Assembly: GCF_033705735.1 (NCBI RefSeq)
Contig: NZ_CP131130.1
Span: 3,472,492 to 3,536,491 of the forward strand
Direction of reading: 5' to 3'
DNA length: 64,000 nucleotides
Source: Shinella zoogloeoides
Lineage (GTDB): Bacteria > Pseudomonadota > Alphaproteobacteria > Rhizobiales > Rhizobiaceae
A program made the translations under genes and the position numbers. How positions within the stretch are numbered: the first letter of the stretch is position 1; the number at the start of each line of letters is the position of its first letter. The notes under the pieces were generated by a model. That model did not search any database, was not told the DNA's origin, and worked only from the letters and a program-made list of their open reading frames with translations. Below, piece by piece: positions 1 through 8,123 of the stretch.

Positions 1-89
1 TGAGCGTCGCCCGCGAGCCGCTGGCCGCCGCCGTCGAGCGCACCGCCTATCTCTACCAGCAGCCGACAGGCTATCGCCGTCCGGTCTAG
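1..89 (+). CDS. C-terminal fragment of an unidentified protein
   Basis: An open frame runs from the window edge to a TAG at 87-89 and gives 28 residues ending in YRRPV. Nearly every codon ends in G or C, as in the surrounding host genes, so this is probably the real 3' end of a gene that starts outside the window. Its stop overlaps the stop of the convergent ArsC-like gene by two bases. I do not recognise the family from this tail. Confidence 0.5.
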   Translation, partial: SVAREPLAAAVERTAYLYQQPTGYRRPV

Positions 90-430
90 AATAACGTCTC
101 GTAGATCTCCGGCTTGAAGCCGGCCGTAAGCTGCCCGTCGCGGTCGAGGATCGGGCGCTTGATCATGGACGGCTGGGCGATCATCAGCGCGATGGCCTTC
201 TTCCCGTCGAGGTCCTGCTTGTCGCCGTCCGGCAGGGCGCGGAAGGTGGTACCGGCGCGGTTGAGCACCGTTTCCCAGCCGAGCGCATCGACCCAGCGCG
301 CAAGGCTCGCCTCGTCGATGCCTTCCGCCTTGTAGTCGTGGAAGCGATAGGCGATGCCCCTGGCGTCGAGCCAGGTGCGGGCCTTCTTCATCGTGTCGCA
401 GTTCTTGATGCCGTAGATCGTGACGGTCAC
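86..430 (-). CDS. ArsC/Spx-family reductase (YffB-like)
   Basis: A 114-aa thioredoxin-fold protein of the ArsC family. It starts YGIKNCDTMKK, with the single family cysteine at residue 11, and ends with the PxxIKRPIL segment typical of YffB/ArsC proteins. The length fits the family (about 115 aa). It starts at GTG with a strong GAGGAGAG Shine-Dalgarno a few bases upstream. With only one cysteine it resembles the glutathione-linked YffB group rather than a proven arsenate reductase, so the substrate is unknown. Confidence 0.88.
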   Translation of the reverse strand: MTVTIYGIKNCDTMKKARTWLDARGIAYRFHDYKAEGIDEASLARWVDALGWETVLNRAGTTFRALPDGDKQDLDGKKAIALMIAQPSMIKRPILDRDGQLTAGFKPEIYETLF

Positions 431-477
431 GCGTCTCTCCTCATGTCATGTGCCGCTTTCATAGAGCGCCGCGGAGG

Positions 478-1098
478 TCACGTCACCCCGAGATAGCGGC
501 CGGGGCGGTGATTGATGGCGAGCGTCATGTTGACGACGACGGCGCCGAGCACCGAAAGCGCCAGCCGGTCCGCCGGGATGACGAAGAAGGCCGCGGCGAG
601 GATGGCAAGGTCGACGCCGAGCTGGAAATAGCCGGCGCGCAGGCCGAACCGGTCCTGCAGGTAGATCGCCAGCACATTGATGCCGCCGAGCCCGGTGCGG
701 TGGCGGAAGAGGATGAGCAGGCCCGTGCCGGAAAGCGCGCCGCCCATCACCGCCGCATAGAGCGGATCGAGATGGGAGAAGCCGATCAGGCCGGATGTGA
801 GCCGGGTAAGGATCGAGACCAGCGTTACCGCGGCGAAGGTCCGCAGTGTGAAGGCCCAGCCGAGCTTGTGCAGGGCAAGCACGTAGAAGGGCAGGTTGAT
901 GGCGAAGAACAGCCACCAGAAGCCGCTGCCCGTCGCATATTGCAGGAGGAGGGCAAGGCCCGCCGTGCTGCCGGCGAGCAGCACGGCCTTGGTGTAGATC
1001 ACCACGCCGAGCGCCACGAACATCGTGCCGACGACAATGGCGATGACATCCTCGTAGACGGAATGGCGCTCGGGCGGGGCAGCTGTCTCGGCCGTCAT
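478..1098 (-). CDS. YitT-family (DUF161) membrane protein
   Basis: A 206-aa integral membrane protein with about five to six hydrophobic segments. The STAGLALLL and GTGLLILFRHRTGLGGINVLA segments are typical of the YitT/DUF161 family. It lacks the C-terminal cytosolic DUF2179 domain of Bacillus YitT, as is common in proteobacteria. It starts seven bases after the aminotransferase gene ends, on the same strand, with GAGGA before the ATG, so the two are probably cotranscribed. Transport function is unproven in the family. Confidence 0.85.
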   Translation of the reverse strand: MTAETAAPPERHSVYEDVIAIVVGTMFVALGVVIYTKAVLLAGSTAGLALLLQYATGSGFWWLFFAINLPFYVLALHKLGWAFTLRTFAAVTLVSILTRLTSGLIGFSHLDPLYAAVMGGALSGTGLLILFRHRTGLGGINVLAIYLQDRFGLRAGYFQLGVDLAILAAAFFVIPADRLALSVLGAVVVNMTLAINHRPGRYLGVT

Positions 1099-1105
1099 CG
1101 CGTCC

Positions 1106-2275
1106 TCACAGGCTCAGGAACTTCTCGATGACGGCGTCGACCTCCGCCGTCTTCAGGCCGGCAATGTTGATGCGGCCGGAGGTCGGCATGTAGATGGCGT
1201 GCTCGGCCCTGAGCTTCATCACGTCCGCCTCCTCGAGCGGCAGCAGCGAGAACATGCCCTCCTGCTCGCGGATGGCGGTCAGCACCTGCCAGCGCCTCGA
1301 AAGGCCCGCGGCAAGGCGCTCGCGGATCGCGGTTATGCGCAGCCGCATGGATTCGAGCTCGGCCTTCCAGTCCGCCATCAGCGCCTCGTCGCCGAGGATC
1401 ATGCTGACGACCGCGGACCCGTGGTCCGGCGGCATGGAATAGCTGACGCGGGCGAGCGCCGCGAGATTGCTGCGCACGGTCAGCGCCGTCTCGGCGCTGC
1501 CGCAGACGGCATAGATCGCCCCGGTGCGCTCGCGGTAGAGCCCGAAGGACTTCGAGCAGGAAACGGCGACCAGCGCCTCCGGCACGGCGCTGAGCAGGAT
1601 GCGCAGGCCCGCCGCGTCCTCGTCGAGGCCGCGGCCATAGCCCTGATAGGCGATGTCGATGACCGGCAGCAGGCCGCGCTCGGCAACGAGCGCTGCAACG
1701 GCGCGCCATTGCTCGGTATTGAGGTTCGCCCCCGTCGGGTTGTGGCAGCTCGCATGCAGCAGCACGGCATCGCCCGGCGCGGCGCCGGAAAGCGCCTCCA
1801 TCATCCGCTCGAAGAGAACGGCCTGCGAAGGGATGTCGAAGAAGGGATAGGTGACGACCTCCAGGCCGGCGGCCGTGAAGATGCTGGCATGGTTCGGCCA
1901 GGTCGGCAGGCCGAGCCAGATGCGCCGCGTGCCCGTGCGCGCCATGAGGTCGCCGGCAAGGCGCAAAGCGCCCGAGCCGCCGGGCGTCTGCAGTCCGGCG
2001 GTCGCGCGGCCGCGGCCGGCCTCGCCCGTCGTCAGCGCCCACAGGCGTTCGAGGAAGACGGGATCGCCTTCCGGCCCGACATAGGCCTTGGTCTGCTGGG
2101 TCTCGACGAGGCGGCGCTCGGCCTCCTTGACCGCGCGGAAGACCCGCGTGACGCCCGTTTCGTCGCGATAGACGCCGACGCCGAGGTCCACCTTGCCGGC
2201 GCGCTCGTCCGCCCGGAAAAGGCCGATCAGGGCAAGCAGCGGATCGTCGGGCTGGCGGGTGAGGGCATCGAACAT
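1106..2275 (-). CDS. aromatic amino acid aminotransferase (class I)
   Basis: A 389-aa fold-type I PLP enzyme of the aspartate/tyrosine aminotransferase subgroup. It transfers the amino group between aromatic (or dicarboxylic) amino acids and 2-oxoglutarate in the cytoplasm. Visible signatures are HNPTG near 178-182, D207 in VIDIAYQGYG, the PLP lysine K242 in SCSKSFGLYRERTG, and the arginine in SGRINIAGL near the C-terminus. The length matches E. coli TyrB/AspC. The sequence favours the TyrB/TatA type, but aspartate activity cannot be excluded. Confidence 0.92.
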   Translation of the reverse strand: MFDALTRQPDDPLLALIGLFRADERAGKVDLGVGVYRDETGVTRVFRAVKEAERRLVETQQTKAYVGPEGDPVFLERLWALTTGEAGRGRATAGLQTPGGSGALRLAGDLMARTGTRRIWLGLPTWPNHASIFTAAGLEVVTYPFFDIPSQAVLFERMMEALSGAAPGDAVLLHASCHNPTGANLNTEQWRAVAALVAERGLLPVIDIAYQGYGRGLDEDAAGLRILLSAVPEALVAVSCSKSFGLYRERTGAIYAVCGSAETALTVRSNLAALARVSYSMPPDHGSAVVSMILGDEALMADWKAELESMRLRITAIRERLAAGLSRRWQVLTAIREQEGMFSLLPLEEADVMKLRAEHAIYMPTSGRINIAGLKTAEVDAVIEKFLSL

Positions 2276-2483
2276 GGCCGGTTTCCTGTCTGGCTGGAGG
2301 GTGGAACCGGTTTAGGACAAATCGCCCGAAAATTCGACCATGATATTGCGGGCAAGGCGCAAGACGCTTGCATTGCCTCCCGGGCGCCGCGCCGCCCCGA
2401 CTTTTCGGAACCTTCTTGCCGCAGGGCGGTTGCCGAGAGGAAGCCCGCCCCCATATGATGGGAGGGTGCACGAGGAAGGTCCA

Positions 2484-3326
2484 TTGGACAGGAACGGCAA
2501 GATCACGTCGGCCGCGCTGCTTGCGGCCATTCGCAATCGCCGCGGCCACCGGCCGCCGGAAAACAATCGCCCGGGCGACACCGTCATCGCGTCCTACAAC
2601 GTGCACAAATGCGTCGGCGTCGACCGGCGCTTCGATCCCGAGCGCACGGCGAGCGTGATCGCCGAGATGAATGCCGACATCATCGCCATCCAGGAGGCGG
2701 ACAAGCGCTTCGGCGAGCGGTCGGGCCTGCTGAACCTGGAGGCGCTGGAGCGCGACTGCGGCCTCGTGCCGGTGCCGATCAACGCGCTGTCCTCCTCCGG
2801 CCACGGCTGGCACGGCAACATGATCATGATGCGCAAGGGCGTGGTGGGCGGCGTGCGGCAGCTGAAGCTGCCGGGCGTCGAGCCGCGCGGCGCCCTCGTC
2901 GTCCATCTCGACCTGCCGGTGGGAAAGCTGAGGCTCGTCGCCGCCCATTTCGGCCTGTTGAAGCGCTCGCGCGAGCAGCAGGCGATGGCGATCCTCGCCT
3001 CCGTCGCGGAAGAGGAGGAGATGCCGACCCTTCTCGTCGGCGATCTCAACGAGTGGCGCGTCGGCCGGCGCTCGTCGCTCTCGCGCCTGCAGCCGACCTT
3101 CGATCCGGCCTCCGGCGCGGTGCCGAGCTTTCCTTCCCGCTTTCCGGTTCTGGCGCTCGACCGGGCGCTCGGCCATCCGCACGACCTCGTCACCTCCGTC
3201 GAGGTGCACGATTCGCCGCTGGCGCGCGTGGCGTCCGATCACCTGCCGATCAAGGCCCATATCGACCTCAAGGTCGTCTGGGAGCGTGCCGGCGCGTCTA
3301 CAGATAGGGCGAGCCGAGCCATGTGA
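2484..3326 (+). CDS. endonuclease/exonuclease/phosphatase (EEP) family protein
   Basis: A Mg-dependent phosphohydrolase of the DNase I-like EEP superfamily, about 280 aa. Signatures in order are SYNVHKCVG, the metal-binding glutamate in IIAIQEAD, VAAHFGL, VGDLNEW and the terminal VASDHLPI. I chose the TTG at 2484 because GAGGAAGG lies just upstream and the protein then begins shortly before the domain. The frame stays open upstream to an ATG at 2340, but that extension is rich in R/P and overlaps the promoter region of the divergent gene. The 3' end overlaps cls by 29 bases tail to tail. The substrate is unknown. Confidence 0.85.
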   Translation: MDRNGKITSAALLAAIRNRRGHRPPENNRPGDTVIASYNVHKCVGVDRRFDPERTASVIAEMNADIIAIQEADKRFGERSGLLNLEALERDCGLVPVPINALSSSGHGWHGNMIMMRKGVVGGVRQLKLPGVEPRGALVVHLDLPVGKLRLVAAHFGLLKRSREQQAMAILASVAEEEEMPTLLVGDLNEWRVGRRSSLSRLQPTFDPASGAVPSFPSRFPVLALDRALGHPHDLVTSVEVHDSPLARVASDHLPIKAHIDLKVVWERAGASTDRASRAM

Positions 3327-4758
3327 TGCGCTCGACGAGGCGCTGGGCGAAGGGCCGCGCATTGAGCGCCTCCAGCGTGACCTCCTCGGCATTCGACAGC
3401 GCGGCCGTGATGCGCCCGGTGATGCGGTCGGCGAAATCCGGGTCGATCACCTCGATATCCACCTCGAAGTTCAGCCGCAGCGAGCGCGGATCGATGTTCG
3501 ACGAGCCGACATAGGTCCAGATGTCGTCGATGACCGTCAGCTTGGAATGGTTGAAGGCGCCGGAGGCGCGCCAGATGCGGCAGCCGTATTTGAGCAACTG
3601 GTCGAACTGTGCGGTCATGGCGAGGTCGACGAGCTTGAGGTTGTTGGCCGAGGGCACGACGATGTCGATCTCCACCCCGCGCCGCGCCGCCGTGACCATC
3701 GCGCTGATCAGTTCGCGGTCGGGCAGGAAATAGGGCGACATGATGCGGATCTGTTTCTTGGCGACCGACAGCGCGCCCATCAGCATGCGGTGGTTGGTCT
3801 CCAGGCTCTTGTCCGGCCCGGAGGGCACGACGCGGGCGAGCATGCCGGTATCCGGCGCGTCCGGCGGCGGCGGAATGCGCCAGGCCTCGCCGGAAAGGTC
3901 GTCGCCGCCGGAAAAGCGCCAGTCCTCGTAGGCGATGCGGAAGAGGTCGCTGACGACGGGGCCGGTGAGGCGGAAATGGGTGTCGAGCGCCGCGGCCTGC
4001 CCGGCGAATTCCGCGCAGAAACCGGCGCGGATGTTGAGCCCGCCGGTAAAGGCGGTGGTGCCGTCGACGATGAGGATCTTCCGGTGGGTGCGCAGGTTCG
4101 CATAGGGCAGGCGCAGGCCCATGACGATGTTGCCGTTGAACACGTCCGTCGGCACCTTCGCGCGTTGCAGCTCCGAGACGATGGAGGGAATGGAATAGCG
4201 CGCGCCGACCGCATCGATCAGCACGCGCACCTCGACGCCGCGCGCGACCGCCGCCGACAGCGCCTCGACGAAGCGCTCGCCGGCCTTGTCGCGGTCGAAG
4301 ATGTAGGTTTCGAGCAGGATGGAGCGCTCGGCGGCGGCGATGGCGGCGAGCATTGCCGCATAGGCCTCGTCGCCGGTCGAGAGCACCGCGATGCGGTTGC
4401 CCGAAGTGAGCCGGCAGCGGCCGACGGCGTCGCCAAGGCGCTGCATGGCGGCGAGCGCCCCGCCGAAGCGCACCTGCATATGGGCGTTGGAGACGTCGTA
4501 TTCGTCGAGATGGTGCCAGCCGGCGGCGAGCAGGCCCTCGCGGCCGAGATTGAGGGTCTTTCGCCGGATGCGGTTCACGCCGCCGACGGCATAGATCAGC
4601 GCGCCGACCACCGGCGACAGCACGATGACGCCGACCCAGCCGATCGCCGCGCGCACTTCCTCCTTCGTCATCGTCGCATGGATGGCGGCGGGAACGCCGA
4701 GCACGATCGACAGCGCGACGAGGATATGCGGCCAGTAGGCGGAGAGCGTCTCAAACAT
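3298..4758 (-). CDS. cls: cardiolipin synthase (phospholipase D family)
   Basis: A 486-aa membrane-anchored bacterial cardiolipin synthase that condenses phosphatidylglycerol to cardiolipin at the inner membrane. Two N-terminal hydrophobic segments (about residues 10-28 and 40-60) are followed by two PLD catalytic HKD motifs: H225-x-K227-x4-D232 with TGGLNI behind it, and HSKLTVIDD with VGSSNIDPRS near residue 405. Length and layout match ClsA-type enzymes. Confidence 0.93.
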   Translation of the reverse strand: MFETLSAYWPHILVALSIVLGVPAAIHATMTKEEVRAAIGWVGVIVLSPVVGALIYAVGGVNRIRRKTLNLGREGLLAAGWHHLDEYDVSNAHMQVRFGGALAAMQRLGDAVGRCRLTSGNRIAVLSTGDEAYAAMLAAIAAAERSILLETYIFDRDKAGERFVEALSAAVARGVEVRVLIDAVGARYSIPSIVSELQRAKVPTDVFNGNIVMGLRLPYANLRTHRKILIVDGTTAFTGGLNIRAGFCAEFAGQAAALDTHFRLTGPVVSDLFRIAYEDWRFSGGDDLSGEAWRIPPPPDAPDTGMLARVVPSGPDKSLETNHRMLMGALSVAKKQIRIMSPYFLPDRELISAMVTAARRGVEIDIVVPSANNLKLVDLAMTAQFDQLLKYGCRIWRASGAFNHSKLTVIDDIWTYVGSSNIDPRSLRLNFEVDIEVIDPDFADRITGRITAALSNAEEVTLEALNARPFAQRLVERITWLGSPYL

Positions 4759-4877
4759 GATGCGTGCGGATCATCCCAAGGCGGCAAGCTCTTTTGCTGC
4801 TTCTATATATTGCTTCGGACGATACGAATGCGAGGGGGAAGGCCATCCCCCGCGCGAAGATTTTTGTGGGCCCCCCG

Positions 4878-5936
4878 TCAGTCTTCCAGCGTGCCCGGCT
4901 TGCGGTCCCTGCGGGTGGCTTCGCGGCAGGCGATCTTCATCAGGTCGTCGCCCCGGCGCGCGTAGCGGGCCGAGCAGCGCGTGGCGATCAGCCCGTCATG
5001 GCCGGCCGTGACGGCGAGCGTGCCGCCGGGCTCGCCCGGCCGGACGATGAGGGTGGCGATGAGGTCGCCGGCCTTCACCTCGTCGCCGATATCGCGGTGG
5101 AAGAGCACGGTGCCGGGCTCGGGCGCCTTGACCATCTCGATATTGTCGAGCGGCACGGCGGGTCCCGCATAGGGCTTCGCTTCATGCGCCGGATCGGTGA
5201 CGACGCCGCGGCCGGCGAGGAAGGCCCAGAGACCGTCCGCATCGTGCCGCGCCATGTCGGGATAGACGTCGCGCCGGCCGCGCAGCTCGACGGTGACGGC
5301 AAGGCGGCCGGGTACGCTCTTCAGCTTGTCGCCACCCTGGCGCTTGAAGGCATGGCCGACGGCCTCCTCGAAGGCGGTGCTTTCGCCGTCCGAAAGGAAC
5401 ACGGCCTCCATGTCGAGGGCCGATGCCAGGTCCGCCGCCTCGGGCCAGAAGGCCTCGTCGATATAGGCATATTGCAGGGATTCGTCGTCGCAGTGGAGGT
5501 CGAGGACGAGGTCCGCGCCGAGCGCCGTATGGAGCAGCGTCCGCTTCAGCCGGTCGGCGGCGCTGCGGCTTTCGAATGTTTCGAGCAGCGTATCCCGCCC
5601 GGCAAGTGCCACCAGCGGGAAATCGCGGTTGAAATTGGTGCGCGAACCGAGATCGAAGCGGCCCTCCATCTCGCCGAAATGGTACTGGGCAAGGCCGATC
5701 GGGTTGGCCTGCGGCACGACGGTAATGTCGCCGCGGATCGCGCCTTCGCCATCCGCCTTCCGCAGGCGTTCCAGCAGGAAGTGAAGGAGCGCCGTGCCGG
5801 GCAGCTCGTTGGCATGCAGCGCCGCCTGGATATAGGCCGAGGGTGCCGCGCTGTCGCTGCCCTTGAAGCGGAAGACCGGCACGCGCCATTCGATGCCTGC
5901 CGTATCCCCGCCAATGATGATCTCGGAACGCTCCAC
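4878..5936 (-). CDS. succinylglutamate desuccinylase/aspartoacylase family protein
   Basis: A zinc-dependent amidohydrolase of the M14/AstE-ASPA superfamily, 352 aa. The metal ligands are visible as the H and E of ALHANELPGT and the later histidine in LDLHCDD. The C-terminal part carries a biotinyl-like barrel (PEPGTVLFHRDIGDEVKAGDLIA). I chose the GTG at 5936 because GAGGAGAAA lies just upstream. The longer ATG frame (from 6077) would run into the divergent ogt gene and add 47 non-family residues. The substrate cannot be named. Confidence 0.87.
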   Translation of the reverse strand: MERSEIIIGGDTAGIEWRVPVFRFKGSDSAAPSAYIQAALHANELPGTALLHFLLERLRKADGEGAIRGDITVVPQANPIGLAQYHFGEMEGRFDLGSRTNFNRDFPLVALAGRDTLLETFESRSAADRLKRTLLHTALGADLVLDLHCDDESLQYAYIDEAFWPEAADLASALDMEAVFLSDGESTAFEEAVGHAFKRQGGDKLKSVPGRLAVTVELRGRRDVYPDMARHDADGLWAFLAGRGVVTDPAHEAKPYAGPAVPLDNIEMVKAPEPGTVLFHRDIGDEVKAGDLIATLIVRPGEPGGTLAVTAGHDGLIATRCSARYARRGDDLMKIACREATRRDRKPGTLED

Positions 5937-6066
5937 GCCGTTTCTCCTCAAATCGTTTGCCGCGTTATGCGAATTGGTTGCGGATGGCGCAAGCCCCGGC
6001 AAGAAACGGGTTGAAACCGGCCGGGCAAAGCCCGATCTTGTGGCAAGACGGGAACGGGAGCCGAAA

Positions 6067-6636
6067 ATGACCGGCAAGACCCAGTATCATATCTTCGAAA
6101 CGGCGAGCGGACCCTGCGGCATCGCCTGGACGGCGGCGGGTGTCGTGCGCTTCCAGTTGCCCGGCGAGGACGCCGCCAGGACGCAGCGCCTGCTGCTGCG
6201 CCGTCTCGAAAATGCCGAGGCCGCCGAGCCTGCCGAGCCGCCGCCGGCCATCGCTCGCGCCATCGAAGCCGCGCAGCGCTATTTCGCCGGCGAGGAAGCG
6301 GATTTTACCGACGTGCCGCTCGATCTTGCCGGCCAGAGTGAGTTCTTCCGGGCGATCTACGATGCCGCGAGGCGCGTGCACTGGGGCGAGACGACGACCT
6401 ACGGCACGATCGCCCGCGATCTCGGCGCAGGTCCCGAAGGCGCGCGCGAGGTCGGCCAGGCCATGGCGAAGAATCCCGTCGCCCTCATCATCCCCTGCCA
6501 CCGGGTGCTGGCTGCCGGAAACAAGGTCGGCGGCTTCTCGGCGCCCGGCGGCGCATCCTCCAAGGTGAAGATGCTGGCGCTGGAGGGCATTTCCTTCGCC
6601 CCGCCGGAGCCGGCGCAGCAGTCGTTCGGGTTTTAG
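6067..6636 (+). CDS. ogt: methylated-DNA-protein-cysteine methyltransferase
   Basis: A suicide repair protein (189 aa) that moves the alkyl group from O6-alkylguanine to its own cysteine. The active site IIPCHRVL is followed by GGFSAPGG; the usual YG-x-KxxLL tail is represented by KVKMLALEG. The winged-helix DNA-binding segment (TTYGTIARDLG...VGQAMAKNP) is complete. The ATG at 6067 sits behind an AACGGGAG ribosome site. Its last four bases overlap the convergent sigma-factor gene. Confidence 0.93.
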   Translation: MTGKTQYHIFETASGPCGIAWTAAGVVRFQLPGEDAARTQRLLLRRLENAEAAEPAEPPPAIARAIEAAQRYFAGEEADFTDVPLDLAGQSEFFRAIYDAARRVHWGETTTYGTIARDLGAGPEGAREVGQAMAKNPVALIIPCHRVLAAGNKVGGFSAPGGASSKVKMLALEGISFAPPEPAQQSFGF

Positions 6637-7499
6637 GCAGGCTGCGTCAGGCTCGTCAGCTTGTCCGGATTACGGGTGATGTAGATCGCGGCGATGCGTC
6701 CTTCGACGATTTCCACGGCCGTGGTCTGCATGTGCCCGTCGATGCGGCTTACGAAGCCGGGCAGGCCATCGATCACGGCATGGCCCAGGAATTCCATCCG
6801 CGCGCCCAGCTTCCGCGACAGCCCGAGAAAGAGGCGGACCAGCCGGTCGACGCCCTGGATGGCGTTCGGGAAGGTGAGCACCTTGCCGCCGCCATCCGAG
6901 CGCAGCGTCGCGTCCGTCGCCAGCATGGAGCCGAGCGCGTCGGCGTCACCGACGCGGCAGGCCTCGAAGAAGGCGCGCGTCAGCGCCTCGCCGTCCTCGC
7001 GGGGGATTTCATAGCGCGGCTGGTCGATCCGCACATGGGCGCGGGCCCGCGCCGCAAGCTGCCGGGTGGCCGCCGGGCTGCGCTTCAGTGTTGCCGCGAT
7101 GTCGTCGAGCGGCTGGTCGAAGACGTCATGCAGCAGGAAAGCGGCGCGCTCCAGCGGCGAAAGCCGTTCCAGCGCCATCATGAGCGTGAGGGTGATGTTG
7201 TCGGCGCGGGTTTCGTCGTCCGCCGGCTCGATCAGCGGTTCGGGAAGCCATATGCCGGGATAGGTCTCGCGCCGTGCGCGGGCGGATTTCATCGCGTCGA
7301 GGCAGAGACGCGAGACGATGCGGGTCAGCCATGCGGCGGGCTCGGTCACCGCCGCGCGGTCGCTGCGGTGCCAACGCAGCCAAGCTTCCTGCACGACGTC
7401 CTCCGCTTCCGCGTGCGAGCCGAGCATACGATAGGCAAGGCGCAGCAGCCGCGGCCGCTGCGCCTCGAAGACGTCCGTTGCCGGGTCGTCACGCCGCAT
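6633..7499 (-). CDS. ECF41-type RNA polymerase sigma factor with SnoaL-like C-terminus
   Basis: An extracytoplasmic-function sigma factor (288 aa). Region 2 (LLRLAYRMLGSHAEAEDVVQEAWLRW) and region 4 (LSPLERAAFLLHDVFDQPLDDIAATL) are followed by a C-terminal NTF2/SnoaL-like extension. Two motifs known from the ECF41 group are visible, DGGGK in TLRSDGGGKVLTF and NPDKL just before the C-terminus. In that group the extension itself modulates activity, with no anti-sigma factor. The start at 7499 gives an 11-base overlap with the upstream decarboxylase-like gene, so the two are cotranscribed. Confidence 0.9.
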   Translation of the reverse strand: MRRDDPATDVFEAQRPRLLRLAYRMLGSHAEAEDVVQEAWLRWHRSDRAAVTEPAAWLTRIVSRLCLDAMKSARARRETYPGIWLPEPLIEPADDETRADNITLTLMMALERLSPLERAAFLLHDVFDQPLDDIAATLKRSPAATRQLAARARAHVRIDQPRYEIPREDGEALTRAFFEACRVGDADALGSMLATDATLRSDGGGKVLTFPNAIQGVDRLVRLFLGLSRKLGARMEFLGHAVIDGLPGFVSRIDGHMQTTAVEIVEGRIAAIYITRNPDKLTSLTQPA

Positions 7500-7950
7500 G
7501 GCGCCGGTCGACCGGATGCTCGGCGCGGAAGCCGACCTGCACGCGGTTCCAGACATTGATCGCGCCGATCGCGACGGAAAGCCATGCCTGCTCGTCGGGC
7601 GTGAAGGCGGCCTCGAGGGCTGCCCAGTCCTCGTCCGGCGCATGCGTTTGCGCCACCAGCGTCAGCGCTTCCGTCCAGGCCAGCGCCGCCCGTTCCCGCT
7701 CGCTATAGAGGGAAGAGTCGCGCCAGCCGGCCAGCAGATGGAGCCGCATCTGGTCTTCGCCGTCCTTCAGGGCCTCGCCGACATGCATATGGATGCAATA
7801 GGCGCAGCCGTTGATCTGCGAGGCACGCACCTTGACGAGATGCAGCAGGCTCGCCTCCAGCGGGCTGGCCTTGAGAGCGGCTTCCAGCGCGTACATCGCC
7901 CTGAAGGCAGGTTCGGCGCGTTTGAAATAATCGGTCATGCGAGCGGACAT
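7489..7950 (-). CDS. carboxymuconolactone decarboxylase/AhpD-family protein
   Basis: A 153-aa AhpD-fold protein with the redox pair and proton relay CAYCIHMHVGEA near residues 50-61. Such proteins act as alkylhydroperoxidases or thiol-disulfide partners; this one probably does not decarboxylate carboxymuconolactone. AAGGAG precedes its ATG. It lies first in an operon with the ECF41 sigma factor, the usual partner arrangement for that group, and a matching ECF41 promoter lies upstream. Confidence 0.92.
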   Translation of the reverse strand: MSARMTDYFKRAEPAFRAMYALEAALKASPLEASLLHLVKVRASQINGCAYCIHMHVGEALKDGEDQMRLHLLAGWRDSSLYSERERAALAWTEALTLVAQTHAPDEDWAALEAAFTPDEQAWLSVAIGAINVWNRVQVGFRAEHPVDRRHAA

Positions 7951-7981
7951 TCCAGTCTCCTTTTCGATCCTACACCGCCAT

Positions 7982-8008
7982 GACGACGCAGGAAGGCAGG
8001 ATGTGACA
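7982..8008 (-). promoter_or_regulatory. candidate ECF41 sigma-factor promoter
   Basis: Read on the minus strand, TGTCACA (8008-8002) is followed after exactly 16 bases by CGTC (7985-7982), the -35/-10 pair described for ECF41 sigma factors. It lies about 32 bases upstream of the AhpD-like gene that is cotranscribed with an ECF41 factor, so the operon is probably self-activated. Confidence 0.75.
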
Positions 8009-8087
8009 TGGAGCTGCGGATTTTTTTACGTCCATGGCCACGAGCGCAAGCCGGCGCCATTGCATAAGGGGGAAATCGAGATCAAGG

Positions 8088-8117
8088 GGGCGGGGCAGCC
8101 CGAGGACTGCCCCGCCC
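8088..8117 (-). terminator. hairpin after the Bcr/CflA transporter gene
   Basis: A perfect 11-bp stem (GGGCGGGGCAG / CTGCCCCGCCC) with an 8-base loop lies directly after the transporter stop codon. The following minus-strand sequence is only moderately T-rich, so termination is likely but not textbook. Confidence 0.6.
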
Positions 8118-8123
8118 GGATTT

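Noticed and set aside
1095..3392. 765-codon open frame on the minus strand
   Set aside because: It runs across the aminotransferase in another frame and the EEP gene in antisense; the product is R/P/A-rich with no family motif. GC-rich coding leaves long shadow frames.
3286..4965. 559-codon plus-strand frame over cls
   Set aside because: Antisense to cardiolipin synthase with both HKD motifs intact on the other strand.
5936..6077. Longer N-terminus of the succinylglutamate desuccinylase-like gene
   Set aside because: The extra 47 residues are not family-like and would overlap the start of divergent ogt; the GTG at 5936 has a good ribosome site.
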